Counted from the stretch's first letter, positions 11,705 through 23,900 are shown. The stretch is 64,000 nt of DNA from Symsagittifera roscoffensis (GCF_963678635.1 NC_087063.1:75663617-75727616), one strand, 5' to 3'. The notes: generated by a model not told the origin, from the letters alone. A program made the numbers and translations.

Positions 11705-14700
11705 ATGCCGGCGGCGGATGTGAACCAAACATATGCAACCAAAATGTCCCAGTTGAAGCAACGTAGAGCTCTATCTTCTGGCAGGTCAGACACTTCATCC
11801 TACTCGGCTGACTCCCTCAACTTGAACAATCCTCCGGACAGTGCCAGCTCTAGGGCATCCACTTTGAGGAGTGAGGCTGGAGATGACATGGGGTTATCTC
11901 TGGCACCCAAACAGAATAACAATCAAGGTAGGCAAGAGTTGTAGACATTACTTGTAAGGCTTCATTTCCAAAGCAAAATATAGAACTTAAATGCTTTACG
12001 GACCTAATTAAGATTGATGAACGAAGTGAAGACTCTTATAAAGGTCTTGCTGATTTTTTTTATTCAGGAAAAAGTTTTAAAAGTCTCTAATAACTGCAGA
12101 TGTGCATTCATACATATTAATGCATTTATGAATGCCTTTAGGTATAATGCACTTTTTGAGTTCAATTGAAATTCATCTGCTGAAAGTTAAGTTAATAGCA
12201 GTCTCCAAATACGAACGTGGAAATGGCGCGAAAAAACGCGAACGATTTCTAGTATCGAAAGTGGAATTTAATTTTTTAGCGTAATAAAAACTTTACCTAT
12301 TGATCCAGTTTTCTCAAGTTGGGTTCATGTTATCAAAAAAGCGCCAATCATAAATTTTTCAACAAATTCAAAGAGCTTAAAGGGCATCTATTTTTTTCTT
12401 TGAAATTCGCTAGTTGAGATTTTTTCAAGAAAGCCAGTGTTTTTTTTTAATGTTTACTTGCGTTCTTTACTTTCCAATCTTCGAGTGGCTATGTTTTCTT
12501 TTTGTTTTCGCACCAGAAAGAAATCATTTTATAATCTGACGTTAATGATATTTTTCGCTTGTTGATATTCTTTTCTATGGTCTCGATCCGCTTTTTCTAT
12601 TTCAGATGAGACTTCGGTGATGCAAATGGCGGCAGTAGAAGAACAGCTGCGCAGTATTGCAGATGAAAATGGACGACTGATGAAGTTGGTTGCAGAGAAA
12701 GACTACGAGATTAAGAAGTTGAAGAAGAAAGCATTGCTAGCTGGACAAGTCCCAGGTTCAATTACAGTTGCTTTCACGCTTAAATCGCGATATTTTGCAG
12801 CTAAATCGGCTAGATAGTTTTTAATTACTATTCTCAGGCAGCAAAAATGAGCAATTAGGTTTATGCAGACCATAAATCAGTTACTGAAGTATTAGAAAAC
12901 ACAAAAAATTTGGTTTCAGAGCTAATGAACAAATTTATTTTTCACTTAATTAGTTATCCATTTTTTCAACGTTGAAGAAGATTTCAAACCTCTATATCTG
13001 TTCAGATGCGACATCGGAGTTGATCAGCGCGAATTCTATCACCGGTGACGTCACAGCCTCCAAGATCATAGAACTGTCGAAGAAGATCAGAGAAGTCACT
13101 TCTGAGCTGCACAAAGAGCAGAACAAGAGCAAACAGTATTCCAAGCAGATCTCGGAGAAAGAGGACGAAATCAGGGTCAGTGTTGCAATTATTTTGTGGC
13201 AATGTACAAAGTGAAAAGTCGTGAAGTTTCTAAGAACGAAGTGAAGACACCTATTTAGATCGTGTGGCTTTTGCTCTTCATTTTTTTTCTTGGAAACAGC
13301 CTTAAAAATTAATCACGCTCGAATTTGATTTCTCAGGAATTTGAATTTTGATTTCTTCTGTGTAAGTTACTTCTGCTTTTGCACCCTTAGCGGTGAGTTA
13401 ATACAAATTCTTGGAACGGCAAAGTTTGGGGTTTGAGTGCGGCCAGGAACCTTTTTTTTTGTAATTTTCTGCTTGATAATATTTACTAGTCGGCCTATCG
13501 TTTGTCTACCTACCTACTTATTGTCGGCATGCATAATTTTTCTTCTGATTTACGCTGATTTTTGTAATTGAAAGTCATTTTGTAAGGGTGCGGGTGATTT
13601 TGCCCAAACTTTTCAAAAAAATCAAGAATTGGAGCTTTATCTCTTGAAAATTTTCTCTGAAAGTTTTTTTTCACAAAGAATTTTTTAATTGAATATTTGT
13701 GATTTCAATATGAAAGAGAATAAATTGATCGTGGTTAGTTTTGATAGAAAAATTGAAATTGGAAAAATTGTTGCTGTGTTTGAAATTATCAGTTTCAACA
13801 AAGTTATTATTATTTCTCAGAGCTTGTTTAATTTACAAATTTTGCAACGCTCCGCTTCACACCTGTATCTCATTTTGGGTTAGTTTTTCATTCGTTTTTC
13901 ATAATTTTGGGTTGATTTTTCCGTTTTTTTTTTTCAGGGAAGTCTTGAATTTGATTTTTCGCAGTTTGACTTCTGATGCTTTTAAAGAACATCCTGTTTA
14001 GGTTGTTCAGTGGAATGGAAAAATTGCCAATGAATTCATATTTTTCAAGTTGTTTTTTGCTAATTTCATCAAAGTTAAAAAACGATCAGAAAAAACTGTT
14101 TTCGATTTCTTAATTTCATCGACAAATTGATGTTGAAATCGTATCTTGAAATCGTAAAATGAGCCTATAGCGCGAGGCTGAAATATTTTTTTCTCTAGAT
14201 ATGTTTTTGTTTGCAGGTGCTCCACAGTGAGTTGTCGAGTGTGTCTACCCTGAAGATGGCCTCTGCAGTGGCCAGTGCTAAGAAGAGGGGCGCCAGTGGA
14301 GGAGGGGCTAAAGGGGGAGGAGGGGCGAGGGTTCAGATGACCGAAGAAGAAGTTACACAGGTGAGAGATCTATGAGGGGGTCTAATTGTTCAGTGAATGT
14401 AATTGTAGATTTTAAAACAGATGTCATTCACATAAATCAAGAAGAAGCAAGATAGTAAAAATTTATCATTAGTTTTGATTTTTCAGTTGACTTGTAGCAT
14501 TTCTTTTAAAATTGCTCGTAACATTGATTGCAATGCGTGTAACATTCTCGGTTTTATTCTCCTTAGTCAAGTTAGCAATCTCTTCCGCGAACACTTGAGG
14601 TGGTAGGGTGTCAACTTGGTTGCATCTTTTGGTTTAGCTGAAGGACAGGTTGGACTCAACTACAGCCAAAATGTTGGAGTACAGGGCCCAGATGGAGACA

Positions 14701-16924
14701 GTGAAGATGGAGTTGAAGAAGACTCAGAAGGCGCTGCAGAGTGAGGTGGGTGAGGGGGTGTCTGTTCACGACATCATATCGGGCAACAAGAGTGGCAGTG
14801 GGGCCACGTGGAGGGGCAGACAGCAGAAGATCATCGAGCTACAGCAGAAACTGCAGGTCAGATAATTTGCTCATTTGCTTCTCGAACCGTATGCGACTAT
14901 GAGATCCGTAGTGTTATATTCGCTATGAAAAGTAACGTGCGAGAAGGGGTGTAGGAGGCCACTGCCCCCCCCCCCCCCCACAATTCTGCTGGCCATTTTT
15001 TGTTTTCAAATAATACTTTTGTTTGGTAGTAGTTTACTTATGACAGCCATTTCTGATTGCCAATAAACCGTAAATTTTCCTTTCGGTCAACACCTTCCAA
15101 AAATGCTCAAGAAAGATTTCACAGAAAACATTCCAAATATGGCCGTTATAGGGTTTACCAGAGCTTAAAAATTAGAAATGGTTGACCGAAACAGAAATCG
15201 ACAATTTTTTTTCAAAAAAGCCTCTCCACTCGAAAAATCTCCTGTGCAGGCCTCTGACTTTGAACTACCGGGGTTGATCAAAACTTCTAATCACACAATT
15301 TCAATTTTTGAAAAACGTCTTGTCATATAATTCCATGCGTACATAATAGTATATTAAGTCTCTGTGATATACATTTTCCCATACATGAAAATTGGTTGAA
15401 TCATTATTGAAACGCTAATAACCAAATTCATTTTAATCAATTTGCATTCTTTTTATCAACTAAATTGTCCCATAATCATCTGTCTTTTTTGTTTTGAATT
15501 GGTCCTTTCATGTACTTTTGTGGTGGTTGGTGAATGTAGTTTTTTGTTTCTAGGAGTACAAGGAATTTGCAGCCAATAGCGGTTTGAGCTCGATTTCTAA
15601 CAATCAGTCGAACACTTCGAACGTAACCTCAAGAACAAATGACACATTAGAAGACGAAATGATGTTCGCAAACCCGACTTCAATCAACCTGAACAACTCC
15701 AACAGTCACGTGAACGCGAACAACGAACGAAACAAAGCACATATAAAAGTGATTGAGAAGAAACGACAAGAGGAAATAGACGATTTGAGAACCCAAGTCA
15801 AAAACTTCGAATCTGAAAATACGAGGTTGCAACAGAATTTAGATAGCAGCAAAGCTAGAAATAAAACACTGTCAAATGAGACGAAGACACTCAAAAACCA
15901 AATTGGATTGCTGAAAGAGAAAAGCCAACATGACGATGAGTTAGTTACTGCTCTTATGGGTCAAATTGACGTTTTGAAGGAGGATTTGAAACGTGCAATA
16001 GAAGCTGAAAAAGAAGCTTCTCAGTTTGCGCCCGGAGGTAAATTAACTGCGGCACAAGAACAAGTCGAGAAAGCTATAGTTGATCAACTTAAGCATCTAG
16101 TTGCAGAAAAAGAATCCAAAATCCAGGAGCTGGAAATGAGGTTGTTAACTATACATATGGGTCAAAACCAGCAGTCGCAGAGTTTTGCCAATAATTTTGA
16201 ACTTGAAAGTGTAAATTCGAGAAATACAAGTGCAAGATCAGATGTCGGAAATGTTCCAATTCAGATATCGAAAAACGCAAGTTTGACCTCAATCTCAAGT
16301 CAAGCTAGACCAGGTTCATCAAGGCGCCCTGAAAGTGCTTTGAATGGTGCACATAACACCGAACTTGAGCACAAATTACAAGAAGTCTCAACACTACTGT
16401 CAGCCGCCAGTGTGGAAAAAGAGAAATTGAGAGAATTTTGTGCTCTTTTGCAGAAGCGTGTTGATGAATCAGTTGAGTATAAAATGAAACTTGAAAAAGA
16501 GCTTTCGCATCATAAGAAGAGAAGTGTGATGCTTGAAAAACAAGTTGGAGCTGCTAGCGTTTCGACAAATAATAGCGTCAGCTTGTCGACATCGGGTCTT
16601 CCGCCAACTGGGAACTCAAAATCTCGAGGACTTGCTGGTTCGATGGCTCACATGAATGCCAGCTCTGTTTCTTTAAGAGATAGCAACGCAAACGGTGCTT
16701 CAGCTCCAGCTAATGATAATTTATCCTCGAAATGCGAATTGCTACAAGAAGAAATTGTTAGTTTGAAATTTAATTTACAAACGATAATGAAAGCGCGAGA
16801 TGAAGATTTTGCTTTGTACAAAAATATGATAGAAGAAACAAAAAATGTTTTCTTAACAGCTTTGAGACAATTGAAACAGCCGAGTTCACGGAATGAAGAT
16901 CCGACTATTGTAAACTTAACGTGA
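11705..16924 (+). CDS. CCDC13: Coiled-coil domain-containing protein 13, 6 exons
   Basis: CCDC13 is a centriolar-satellite coiled-coil protein needed for ciliogenesis in vertebrates. Exons are 11705-11927, 12606-12755, 13006-13175, 14217-14360, 14638-14856 and 15554-16924. Phases are consistent and give 758 residues (human about 715). Family blocks occur in the human order: DENGRLMKL...EIKKLKKK, TASKIIELSKK, LKDRLDSTTAKM, ALQSEVGEGVSV followed by TWRGRQQKIIELQ, SNETKTLKNQIGLL, HDDELVTALMGQI, VAEKESKIQELEM, LLQKRVDES, and near the C-terminus NVFLTALRQLKQ. The protein is mostly heptad coiled coil, with Ser/Asn-rich linkers and a Gly-rich insert in exon 4 (GGGAKGGGGAR). It uses the first ATG after the leader acceptor. 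The poly(A) signal AATAAA is at 17103. It follows PSMB5 with operon-like spacing. The large uninterrupted last exon (456 codons) is notable. Confidence 0.93.
12000..12525 (+). repeat. AT-rich body repeat (family A) in CCDC13 intron 1
   Basis: The copy runs from a cgaagtgaagactcttataa phrase through ttcaggaaaaagt, a gatccagttttctcaa segment, aaaaaagcgccaatcataa and agcttaaagggcatct, to gtggctatgttttc. The same ordered phrases recur at 22395, 24360, 32075 and 41440. It has no coding capacity and is probably the body of a non-autonomous SINE-like element. Confidence 0.65.
13385..13545 (+). repeat. Fragment of tRNA-like composite repeat
   Basis: The tttgagtgcggccaggaacc-ttttttt-gtaatttt and gtcggcctatcgtttgtc phrases match the first tRNA-like module of the composite at 17870. 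It lies in CCDC13 intron 3. Confidence 0.45.
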
Positions 16925-17102
16925 TACAATTTTTTTGGAAGTTTCGTGATATTACAATCTGACGATTAAATTATAGTCCCAAATTCTATCATGTATTTTA
17001 TCAAGTGCGATTGTAAATTGTACATATGTTCATTCATGTAGAATAGCTAGTGTAAATGATACTTTCATGTTGCTTTTGCTGCTTCAGTTAAATTTTAAAG
17101 AA

Positions 17103-17108
17103 AATAAA
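17103..17108 (+). terminator. Poly(A) signal of CCDC13
   Basis: AATAAA lies 179 nt after the CCDC13 stop. The next gene starts 3.4 kb away, so any cistron link here has been stretched by repeats. Confidence 0.55.
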
Positions 17109-20100
17109 TTCAAATTCGTTATTTTTCTTATTGATCCCTCAGAGTAATTGAGAGATATACAGTCGCAGGTAGATATTTAATTTCTGCTCCATTAAACTTT
17201 GTTAAAATGTTCTCGCTGTCAATAAACACGAGCGGAAACCTTGCCTTTTGAGCCCATATTAACAGTCGTGATTTGAATTCTAAAAAACTCAAAGTTTTTT
17301 CCGTGTCGAGAATAACAGATCTTAATTGTTTGCCATTCAGACTCAACTTAAGCGACGAGCAAATACTTTCGTAAAATAAAAAAATCCAATTAGTATGCTT
17401 GCAAAACAAATTTTAACCTGAGGCTTTATGGTTTGCAAGTTGATTTATTTTAGATTACACACAATCCTTTTAGAAGAAAAGTCGGTTGATGTTTTTGATT
17501 GAGTGTTTAAAAACCTTGAGTCTTTTTATGTGCGACTCAATGCGGGACCAACTGTGGGGGATGGGGCTGTTGTCCAATTTGGCGTATCCAATTCCGCCTT
17601 GAGGAGGCGGTTGACACCTCCACATGTGACCGAAATGGGATTCAAATTCATGTCCCACTCGGTTACGAGTGCTCCTTTTTTATGTTTTAGACATCTGTTC
17701 ACACTGATGTTTATTTCCGTTCGAGGCAAGTGACTTGTTTCTCCAGTAAGAAATTGAACTTGCTTTATGGAACCTCATCTTTGAGGAACCTTCTAATTTG
17801 TTCTAGTGGTTTATGTTTTTTCGATACGTAATAATTATCAAGTTTTTTCTGGAAAGTTATTACCATTGCGATAGCAAGGGTATTGCAATTGAGTACAAGA
17901 CTTTTTTTTTCCAGTAAACAACTTTGTCCACGGGACTCATTGAACTAGTGGTTCCTTGGCTCATAATGTATTCAAAATTTGTAGTGTCTCTTGTACGCTT
18001 AGCCTGGTGGTACCGAATACGCCTGGGACGGTTCGAATCTGATCAGGACCAGTTTTTTTCAAACGGTAATTGTTCCGGTTCAAAAAAGTTTCGGCCTATT
18101 ATTTGTCTGCTTATGTTTTGTCGGCTTAATTGTCACATCTAAGAATTGTTTATTTTAGCTGTAGGCCATTTAATTGCTGTGGTTTTAAGCATTTTAAAAA
18201 TCCGGCCGAATCGAAATTTGCTCTTCACATTAGTTGTAATTTAACCAGCTCGATTTGTTAAATTTTGATTTTTTTTCATTTTATCTTTTTTTATCGGTTT
18301 AATAAATTTCGGCCTAACTATTATGGACTTAGTGGCCTCTCATTGCGTCGTTACGTCCTGAAAAAGCTTTTGTGCCCGTGTGTGCTCTGATGGTAAAAAG
18401 GACTTGACATTTTTATAAGTTAAGAATTTTTCTGAATTTCTCGGCATGAAGGGTTTCTGCTCAGGTTTTTCGGCTTTGTTACCGCTTCGTAATTATAAAT
18501 CTGGCGTAGAGGTAAAGGAACTGTTTGAGATGACAAAGATTCGCGGTTCGAATTCGGCCGGGCCCTTTTTTGCAAACTATAGCTTTTGTGCTTTTTCGGA
18601 TTGTCGTCCGTTTATTCTTTTCGTGTGCTTTTTGTCGGCTTAGTTCCTGTAGCTCAATGGTTCATCTTTATTCCAAGTTGCTGTAACCCCCACGCTTGAG
18701 ACGACAAAACCCGGTAGTTCGATTCCAATTGAGACTTGTTTTTCTTGCAAATAGAAAAATTTGGCTACTTTAGATTATTGTATATCTGCTTATTTTTGTC
18801 TACTCAGTTCCACAGAAAGGACTTTTCTTGGAAACTTGGCTTTTGTATAGCATTCAAAAAGCTCTTTTTAGAGTTTTTAATGGTAGAGGCAATTTTATTC
18901 CGGATATTTTGGGCTTAAGTGGCAATTTTTATTAACAAAAACGATTTTTTGATTTTTTTCGCTTGATTTTCATAACATTCATATTTGTATCGCAAGTGGT
19001 GCGAAGCTCAGCTTAGCCTCTGTGTCGATAGTCGAAATAACATTTGTCTGCTTTTTTGTCGGCTTTGTTTATTTTCAATAGAATTTTCTTCTGGTTTAAG
19101 TCCAGCGTTCTGTTACTTGATTGATTATTAACGAACTGTGACTCTTAATTCGTTCTTTTTTTGTTTTAGTTCCGTTTTTTTTCCTGACTGAATTGAATTC
19201 GGGTTCTGTTATATTGGTTTAATTATCCACCGCATATTTGTCTTTTTGGCGAAATGGTCGTTTACACCAGTTTTTTTGGCTTATGGACCGCTAGGTAAGC
19301 GATAATAAATGTTTATCTGACGCTGGTGTTGCGGTTTTTTGTGAATTTGAACTTCAGTCGAGACAACAACTACTAATGCGTTTATTGTCCGTTTTCCCAT
19401 TGTGGCGGGGTTGGACATCCGGAATGATTCAGATGAGGGCATTCTGAATAGCATTCAAGCTATCAAATGGAGGATAACACGTTTTTTTTTTCATGCCATT
19501 CGATCAAGGCAGTCTGTGGATTTGAGGACTAATGTATTCAGGTCTTGTTTAACACAATCGATCGAGCGTTTTTAGGCCGTACTACTGGTTTTTTCTTTGG
19601 GACTGAAATATGGTCTGTTGATTTTAGCGCATGGTCATTTTCTCTTCGCTGAACATGGCCATTCCATCGTATGAAATTTTTGTAGTTAGTTTTTTCAATT
19701 TTTGGGAAATTGTTTCCGTCTTTTTCATTCGCCAGTTTGCAATGTTTTTCAAGTGTGGCGGTGCTCTTCTTGGCCTGTGTAAGTTTATGATAGCATGATT
19801 GAATGGTGTGTTTGATTCAAGTTTTTTACGCTCATTTAATGTTTTGATAGTTGAAAAAAAAGACATTTAAATTGATGACGCAAGTTTTTAAACTTTACCA
19901 GCTGGGAAAAATATACATTTCAAATACCTTTTCAAACAAGCGAAAGCTTGTGTTATTCCACGGGGGTAATTTTTTCTAACCGAACTCACTCCAATTTATT
20001 TGTGCCCAATGTTTAAATAAGTCCCTATTTTTATCTGCATAGAATCTTAGCCTTGACAATTTACCCAGTTTTAAGCTAATGTAATCCCATAAGCTAAAAA

Positions 20101-20515
20101 CTGGGATTTTTACAAAAATTAAAAAAAAAATTCTCAAAACAAAAAATGAATTTAAAAAATGGAAAAAAATAACTCTTCCCATGCGCCGCGTAGTTTTAAA
20201 AATTTATGTTATAGCTCAGGGAATATTTATTCGTTAATTCTTTAATTCCGCAATTGATGTAATTATTAAGTCTATCGGTTTACTGATCTGATAATGTACT
20301 GGCTTATCGGTTTACTGTACGCACCCCAAATTTTTCATCGTCCAAACATATATTTTTGTAAGCTAATGATGCAGCGTTATGTGCTAAGTCGACGATTCAA
20401 TCGTAAAATTTTCTATTTGCGTGGATAGTTTTCAGACTTGTCTCGCTATCTTTTCGAAAAAACAGTGATGCTGTAGAAATTCAACTCTTTCACATCTATT
20501 CATTGTTTTTTTTTC
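17109..20515. other. Repeat-filled interval between CCDC13 and COX6C-like gene
   Basis: No gene is visible. The main content is the composite tRNA-like repeat at 17870-19055. The rest (17109-17870 and 19055-20515) is AT-rich with scattered short frames that lack splice or homology support. Confidence 0.6.
17870..19055 (+). mobile_element. Composite repeat with several tRNA-like modules (copy 1)
   Basis: Three tRNA-like segments lie in tandem. Module 1 is near 18000 (cttagcctggtggta ... acggttcgaatctgatcagg). Module 2 is near 18505 (tctggcgtagaggta ... gcggttcgaattcggccggg). Module 3 is near 18650 (tgtagctcaatggttcat ... ggtagttcgattccaattg). Each has box A- and box B-like blocks followed by a T-run and a 'tttgcaaa' or 'tttcaaacgg' spacer. 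The right end carries tcgcaagtggtgcgaagctc. The same order is found at 43255-44385, with partial copies at 13385, 23195 and 38985. There is no ORF of a transposase or reverse transcriptase. Confidence 0.6.
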
Positions 20516-20517
20516 AG
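20516..20517 (+). promoter_or_regulatory. Candidate trans-splice acceptor for COX6C-like gene
   Basis: A long T-run ending in cag (tttttttttcag) precedes the ATG at 20531 by 13 nt, the same pattern as at PSMB5 and CCDC13. Confidence 0.45.
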
Positions 20518-20530
20518 ATCAGCCTTAGGT

Positions 20531-22186
20531 ATGGTAGGCATGTCCCAGAAATTGAGAGCCATGGTGATGAAGGAGCCAGTGTATGCTGCACTGGCTGTTG
20601 CACTTGGAGCAACTTGTAGCATTGCAATACCCATGCGCTACTATCAGGGATACAAACGACAAAAGTTAGTCCATTTTGTGCATTAATATTAATTACCAAA
20701 ATCCAAATAGTTGCGATGCGAGTTTATTTTTTTGAAATTTTTATGACAGTTTAGTTTTTAGTGGAGTTACTGGTGTATAATAGGCTACTACTTGGTAATT
20801 CTTTGACGTCTGTTTGTTAAGATAAGAAATAAGTCAGATCGCGGATCTAGGTTTTTCTCGCGAGAAGGGATTTACAAAAAGTTTTCGAAAATTTTGTCTA
20901 CTTTTTGTCGACCAAATTTATTTTCTTAGCTCTCCCGAATCACTGTAAAGACCCTACTTTGACCAAATTTTCTGCGCCGCAAGCAATGTTTTGAAAAAAG
21001 TTCAGGGGTTCGAGCCCTGCCTTTGGATCGGTAGGGCTCGAATCCCTGAGGGGCTGCGTCCCTCAGGAGTTTAAATCGACCCCTGGGTGAGATACAGGGT
21101 TGGAATGATTATAATCAATTGATTAAAATCAAGATAATAATCATGATTAAAATGGCAAAAACATCGGATTAAAATCAGGCGACAGTACATCAAAGGCTTT
21201 GTTATTAAAGAGTCACATGTCTCTTCCTGCCTAGTGGTGGCGTCCGTTTTTTCTTGTTCCGACCATTTGAAAAATGTGGATGAACTTTGTATTCTGGTGT
21301 GTTAGTTTTTTCCTCACAAAATCAGGTACCACAAATGATCATTGGAATGGGTTGAATGATATATAATGTTGAAGCCCCTTCAGTCGTGATTCGAATGACA
21401 TAGAAATATTTTGAAAAATTTTTGCGCAGTACCGAGAAAAATCCGTTTGAAGTTTTTGATTTTCAGTCTAATTTCGAGCTAAAAAGGTGGGCGTACAGTC
21501 TTACAATTGTTTTACTCGACTTAAATTAGATTTCGGAGTTTTTTATATGAAATTTAATCGCCTGAATTTATTTGCTTGCTACGAGTTATTCGCGTTTTTT
21601 TTTTAATTTCGTTTTCGCCTCCTTTGGTTTACTTAGCCTTTGGAATAGCCGGCCGGAATATTACAGAAATAAAAAAAATTAAATGTTCAAAGTCATTGAT
21701 TATATAATCAAAATGCGTAAAATAGCCGGAACGTTACAGAAATAGAAAATGCGTAAAATAGCTGGATCAAAATGCGTAAAATAGCCGAAACGTTACAAAA
21801 TTCAAAGTCATTGATTATGATCAAAATGATTTTTGATAATTATCGGATTTTTTCCAACCCTGGTGAGATATTGAATTTTGTTTTGTCAACTACGCCTTGT
21901 AGTTTTCACTGATAGTGTTGAGGTTGGATTTTCATGAATTGCGTAGAATTCGTTTATTAATCTCAATGAAATCCTGATCAATGCAATTGGTTTTAGGTAT
22001 GCATGGGAATTTGTGTATCACTACCCCTATCCAATGAGAACCGAAGACTACGAAATTATGAAGACTAGAAAAGATTTGTTCCCTAGTTTCCAGTTCGGAA
22101 ACTTCAGATTTCTGAGCACGAAACCATCGCCAGAAAAGTGTATCTCAAATTACCACGAGGGTGTCAGGGCTAAAATTCAATATTAG
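20531..22186 (+). CDS. COX6C-like small single-pass membrane protein, 2 exons
   Basis: Exons 20531-20664 and 21997-22186 join in phase (AA|G) and encode 107 residues ending at TAG. A short basic N-terminus precedes one hydrophobic helix at about residues 16-34. Then come YKRQKYAWEF and a charged EDYEIMKTRKDLFPSF segment. This order, a helix then K/R-K-YA-x-F-Y...Y..M+.....F.S, resembles cytochrome c oxidase subunit 6C of the mitochondrial inner membrane, which is about 75 residues. The present protein has about 30 extra C-terminal residues. An in-frame ATG at 20540 is an alternative start. The resemblance is by pattern only, so another small mitochondrial membrane protein is possible. That the gene is real is supported by the splice phase, the acceptor-ATG pattern and the shared + orientation. 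Confidence 0.55.
21002..21051. repeat. Hairpin built from opposed box B-like sequences
   Basis: tcaggggttcgagccctgcc (21002-21021) is mirrored by ggtagggctcgaatccctga (about 21031-21050) around a short loop. The left arm contains a T-arm/box B-like ggttcgagccc and the right arm its inverted form. It lies in the single intron of the COX6C-like gene, and a second small hairpin (gaggg...ccctc) follows. Confidence 0.6.
21256..21510 (+). mobile_element. MITE-like family copy, left end
   Basis: It starts gttccgaccatt and continues with caaaatcaggtaccacaaa, attggaatgggttgaatga and cttcagtcgtgattcgaatg, all shared with copies at 31423, 33274, 33940, 42600 and 50775. The right terminus is not clear. 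Confidence 0.5.
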
Positions 22187-22394
22187 TGGATATTTCAGAA
22201 CTGTGACTGACTGTGATAGCGTAACTTGAGCGGAAAACTGTTAACACTTTTTGAACATTGTAGATTATAAATTTAATAGATCTATTTGAAAATTGTCGTT
22301 TTATAATAATAGGTAAAAATAGCTTCAGCTTAAAAAATGCTCTTGTCAAAAAGGGCTTGTGTTGCAAAAAAAAAACTTTTTAAGAGTCGATGAT

Positions 22395-22865
22395 TGTAGT
22401 TGTAGTTCAGACTCTCAAATAGGTCGCGATATTTTTTTCAAAGATTTTTTTTTCAAGCAAAGTCTTTATTAAAATTTGTTAAGGCTCAAATTTACTTTTT
22501 TTGCGGTCTAACTTTTGACTTATTTTTTTATGTTCAATTCACTTCCATATATTAAAAGAGCGAAAGTGTGAAGTTCACGAAAAATATGATCGACTTCTAG
22601 TTTCGAAAGTGGAATTTTCAGATTTTCCAGCGAAATAGAAAAATTAATAATTATTGGTCCAGTTTTCTCAAATTGGGTTGATTTAATCAAACAAGCGCCG
22701 ATCATAAGTTGTTCTAGAAATGCAGAGCTGTAACGGCATCTATTTTTTTGAAATTCCGAAAGCTGAATTTTTTCATAAAACAAATCGGTATTTTTTGTTT
22801 ACTAGCGTTCATTGCGTCTTTTCCAACTGTCTGTTGGCTATGTTTTGCACCTAACTAGCACAAAT
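22395..22865 (+). repeat. Body repeat, family A copy
   Basis: It contains ttcagactctcaaataggtc, cgacttctagtttcgaaagt, ggtccagttttctcaaattg, aacaagcgccgatcataagt and ctgttggctatgttttgc in family order. Confidence 0.6.
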
Positions 22866-22869
22866 TAGT

Positions 22870-23050
22870 GCTCAATTTTGTTGCCAAGATGTTGGTAGCA
22901 TGTGTTTTATCCGCTTTAGTAGCAAGGAAGCGCCTGTTTTTTTTTAGATGTGTAAGCTCTGCGAGACAGGATGGCTCGTTCAGGAAGAGGATTGCTGTAT
23001 AATATGTAGTTAGGTGGTTCAAATCCTGTTATTGGCTAATTCTGGTTTTA
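22870..23050 (+). mobile_element. tRNA-like repeat, family D copy 1
   Basis: It shares ggtagcatgtgttttatccg with 28100. A tRNA-like segment runs from tgtaagctctgcgagacagg to the box B-like ggtggttcaaatcc. A related segment ending in gagttcgaatctcg lies at 35495-35630. Confidence 0.5.
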
Positions 23051-23194
23051 TCTAGTTTTTTTAAATATGTTTTTCTGTTTTCTTTTGTTTTAAAAGTTTT
23101 TTTTTTTCATTTTTTGCTTAAATTTATCCTTGCGATTATTAATAACTTTATTCACAAAATGGTCAGAATCAGTACTGGTAATTTTAGGTTCAGT

Positions 23195-23900
23195 TGATAT
23201 TGAATTCAATTTTTTTGCCTCTCCGGCTCACTGGGCCTGGAGGTAATGACTACGCCTGGTCCTGGGCTCGAAACTGACAGGAACTTTTTTTTCAAACTGG
23301 AAATATTCCATTTCAAAAAAAAGTTGTCGGCTTTAATTTGTCTGCTTTGATTAGTCGGCTGAGTTGCCACATCGTATATTTGTTTGTTTTAATTTTGATG
23401 TACGCTTTTCACATATCAGTTGCTTTTAGTGTTTTGATTTTCTGCTGTTTGTAATTTCTTTAATTCGTATAATTTTCTTTGTTTTTTTTCCGCTTAAAAA
23501 CTTTATTCTGGCCTAATGATTTGGGCTCATATTTTATCGGCTCATATTATATTTTATTTTGAGTCGTTTCAAGGGAAGCATAATTTTAATGCACACTGGA
23601 TCGCACTAATTGCTAAAATCTTTGTTCAAATTATAGCTCAAGTTTTTCAAGGCAACATTTTTTGGCTTTTTTCTCGGATTGATAGGTTTTGGGCTCAAAT
23701 TATATCGGTCTCATGGCCTCCTATTGCGTCGTTCGACGGGCCTAAAAAGATTGTTTGTGCGTGTGTCTTTTGAGTGTGACTTATTACATTTTTGAAAGTT
23801 TCGTTGATTTTTTTTCGGCCTAAAGGGTTTCTGCTAAGATTTTTCGGCTTTTTTAGCGCTTGGTAACTGTTCTTCAGATTGGAGTTTTACATTCTTATAT
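23195..23900 (+). mobile_element. Composite tRNA-like repeat, partial copy
   Basis: It carries module 1 (cctggaggtaatgactacgc ... ggctcgaaactgacagg) and the following gtcggctttaatttgtctgc. It also has the downstream ctcctattgcgtcgttc and gggtttctgctaagatttttc phrases of the copy at 17870. Confidence 0.5.
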
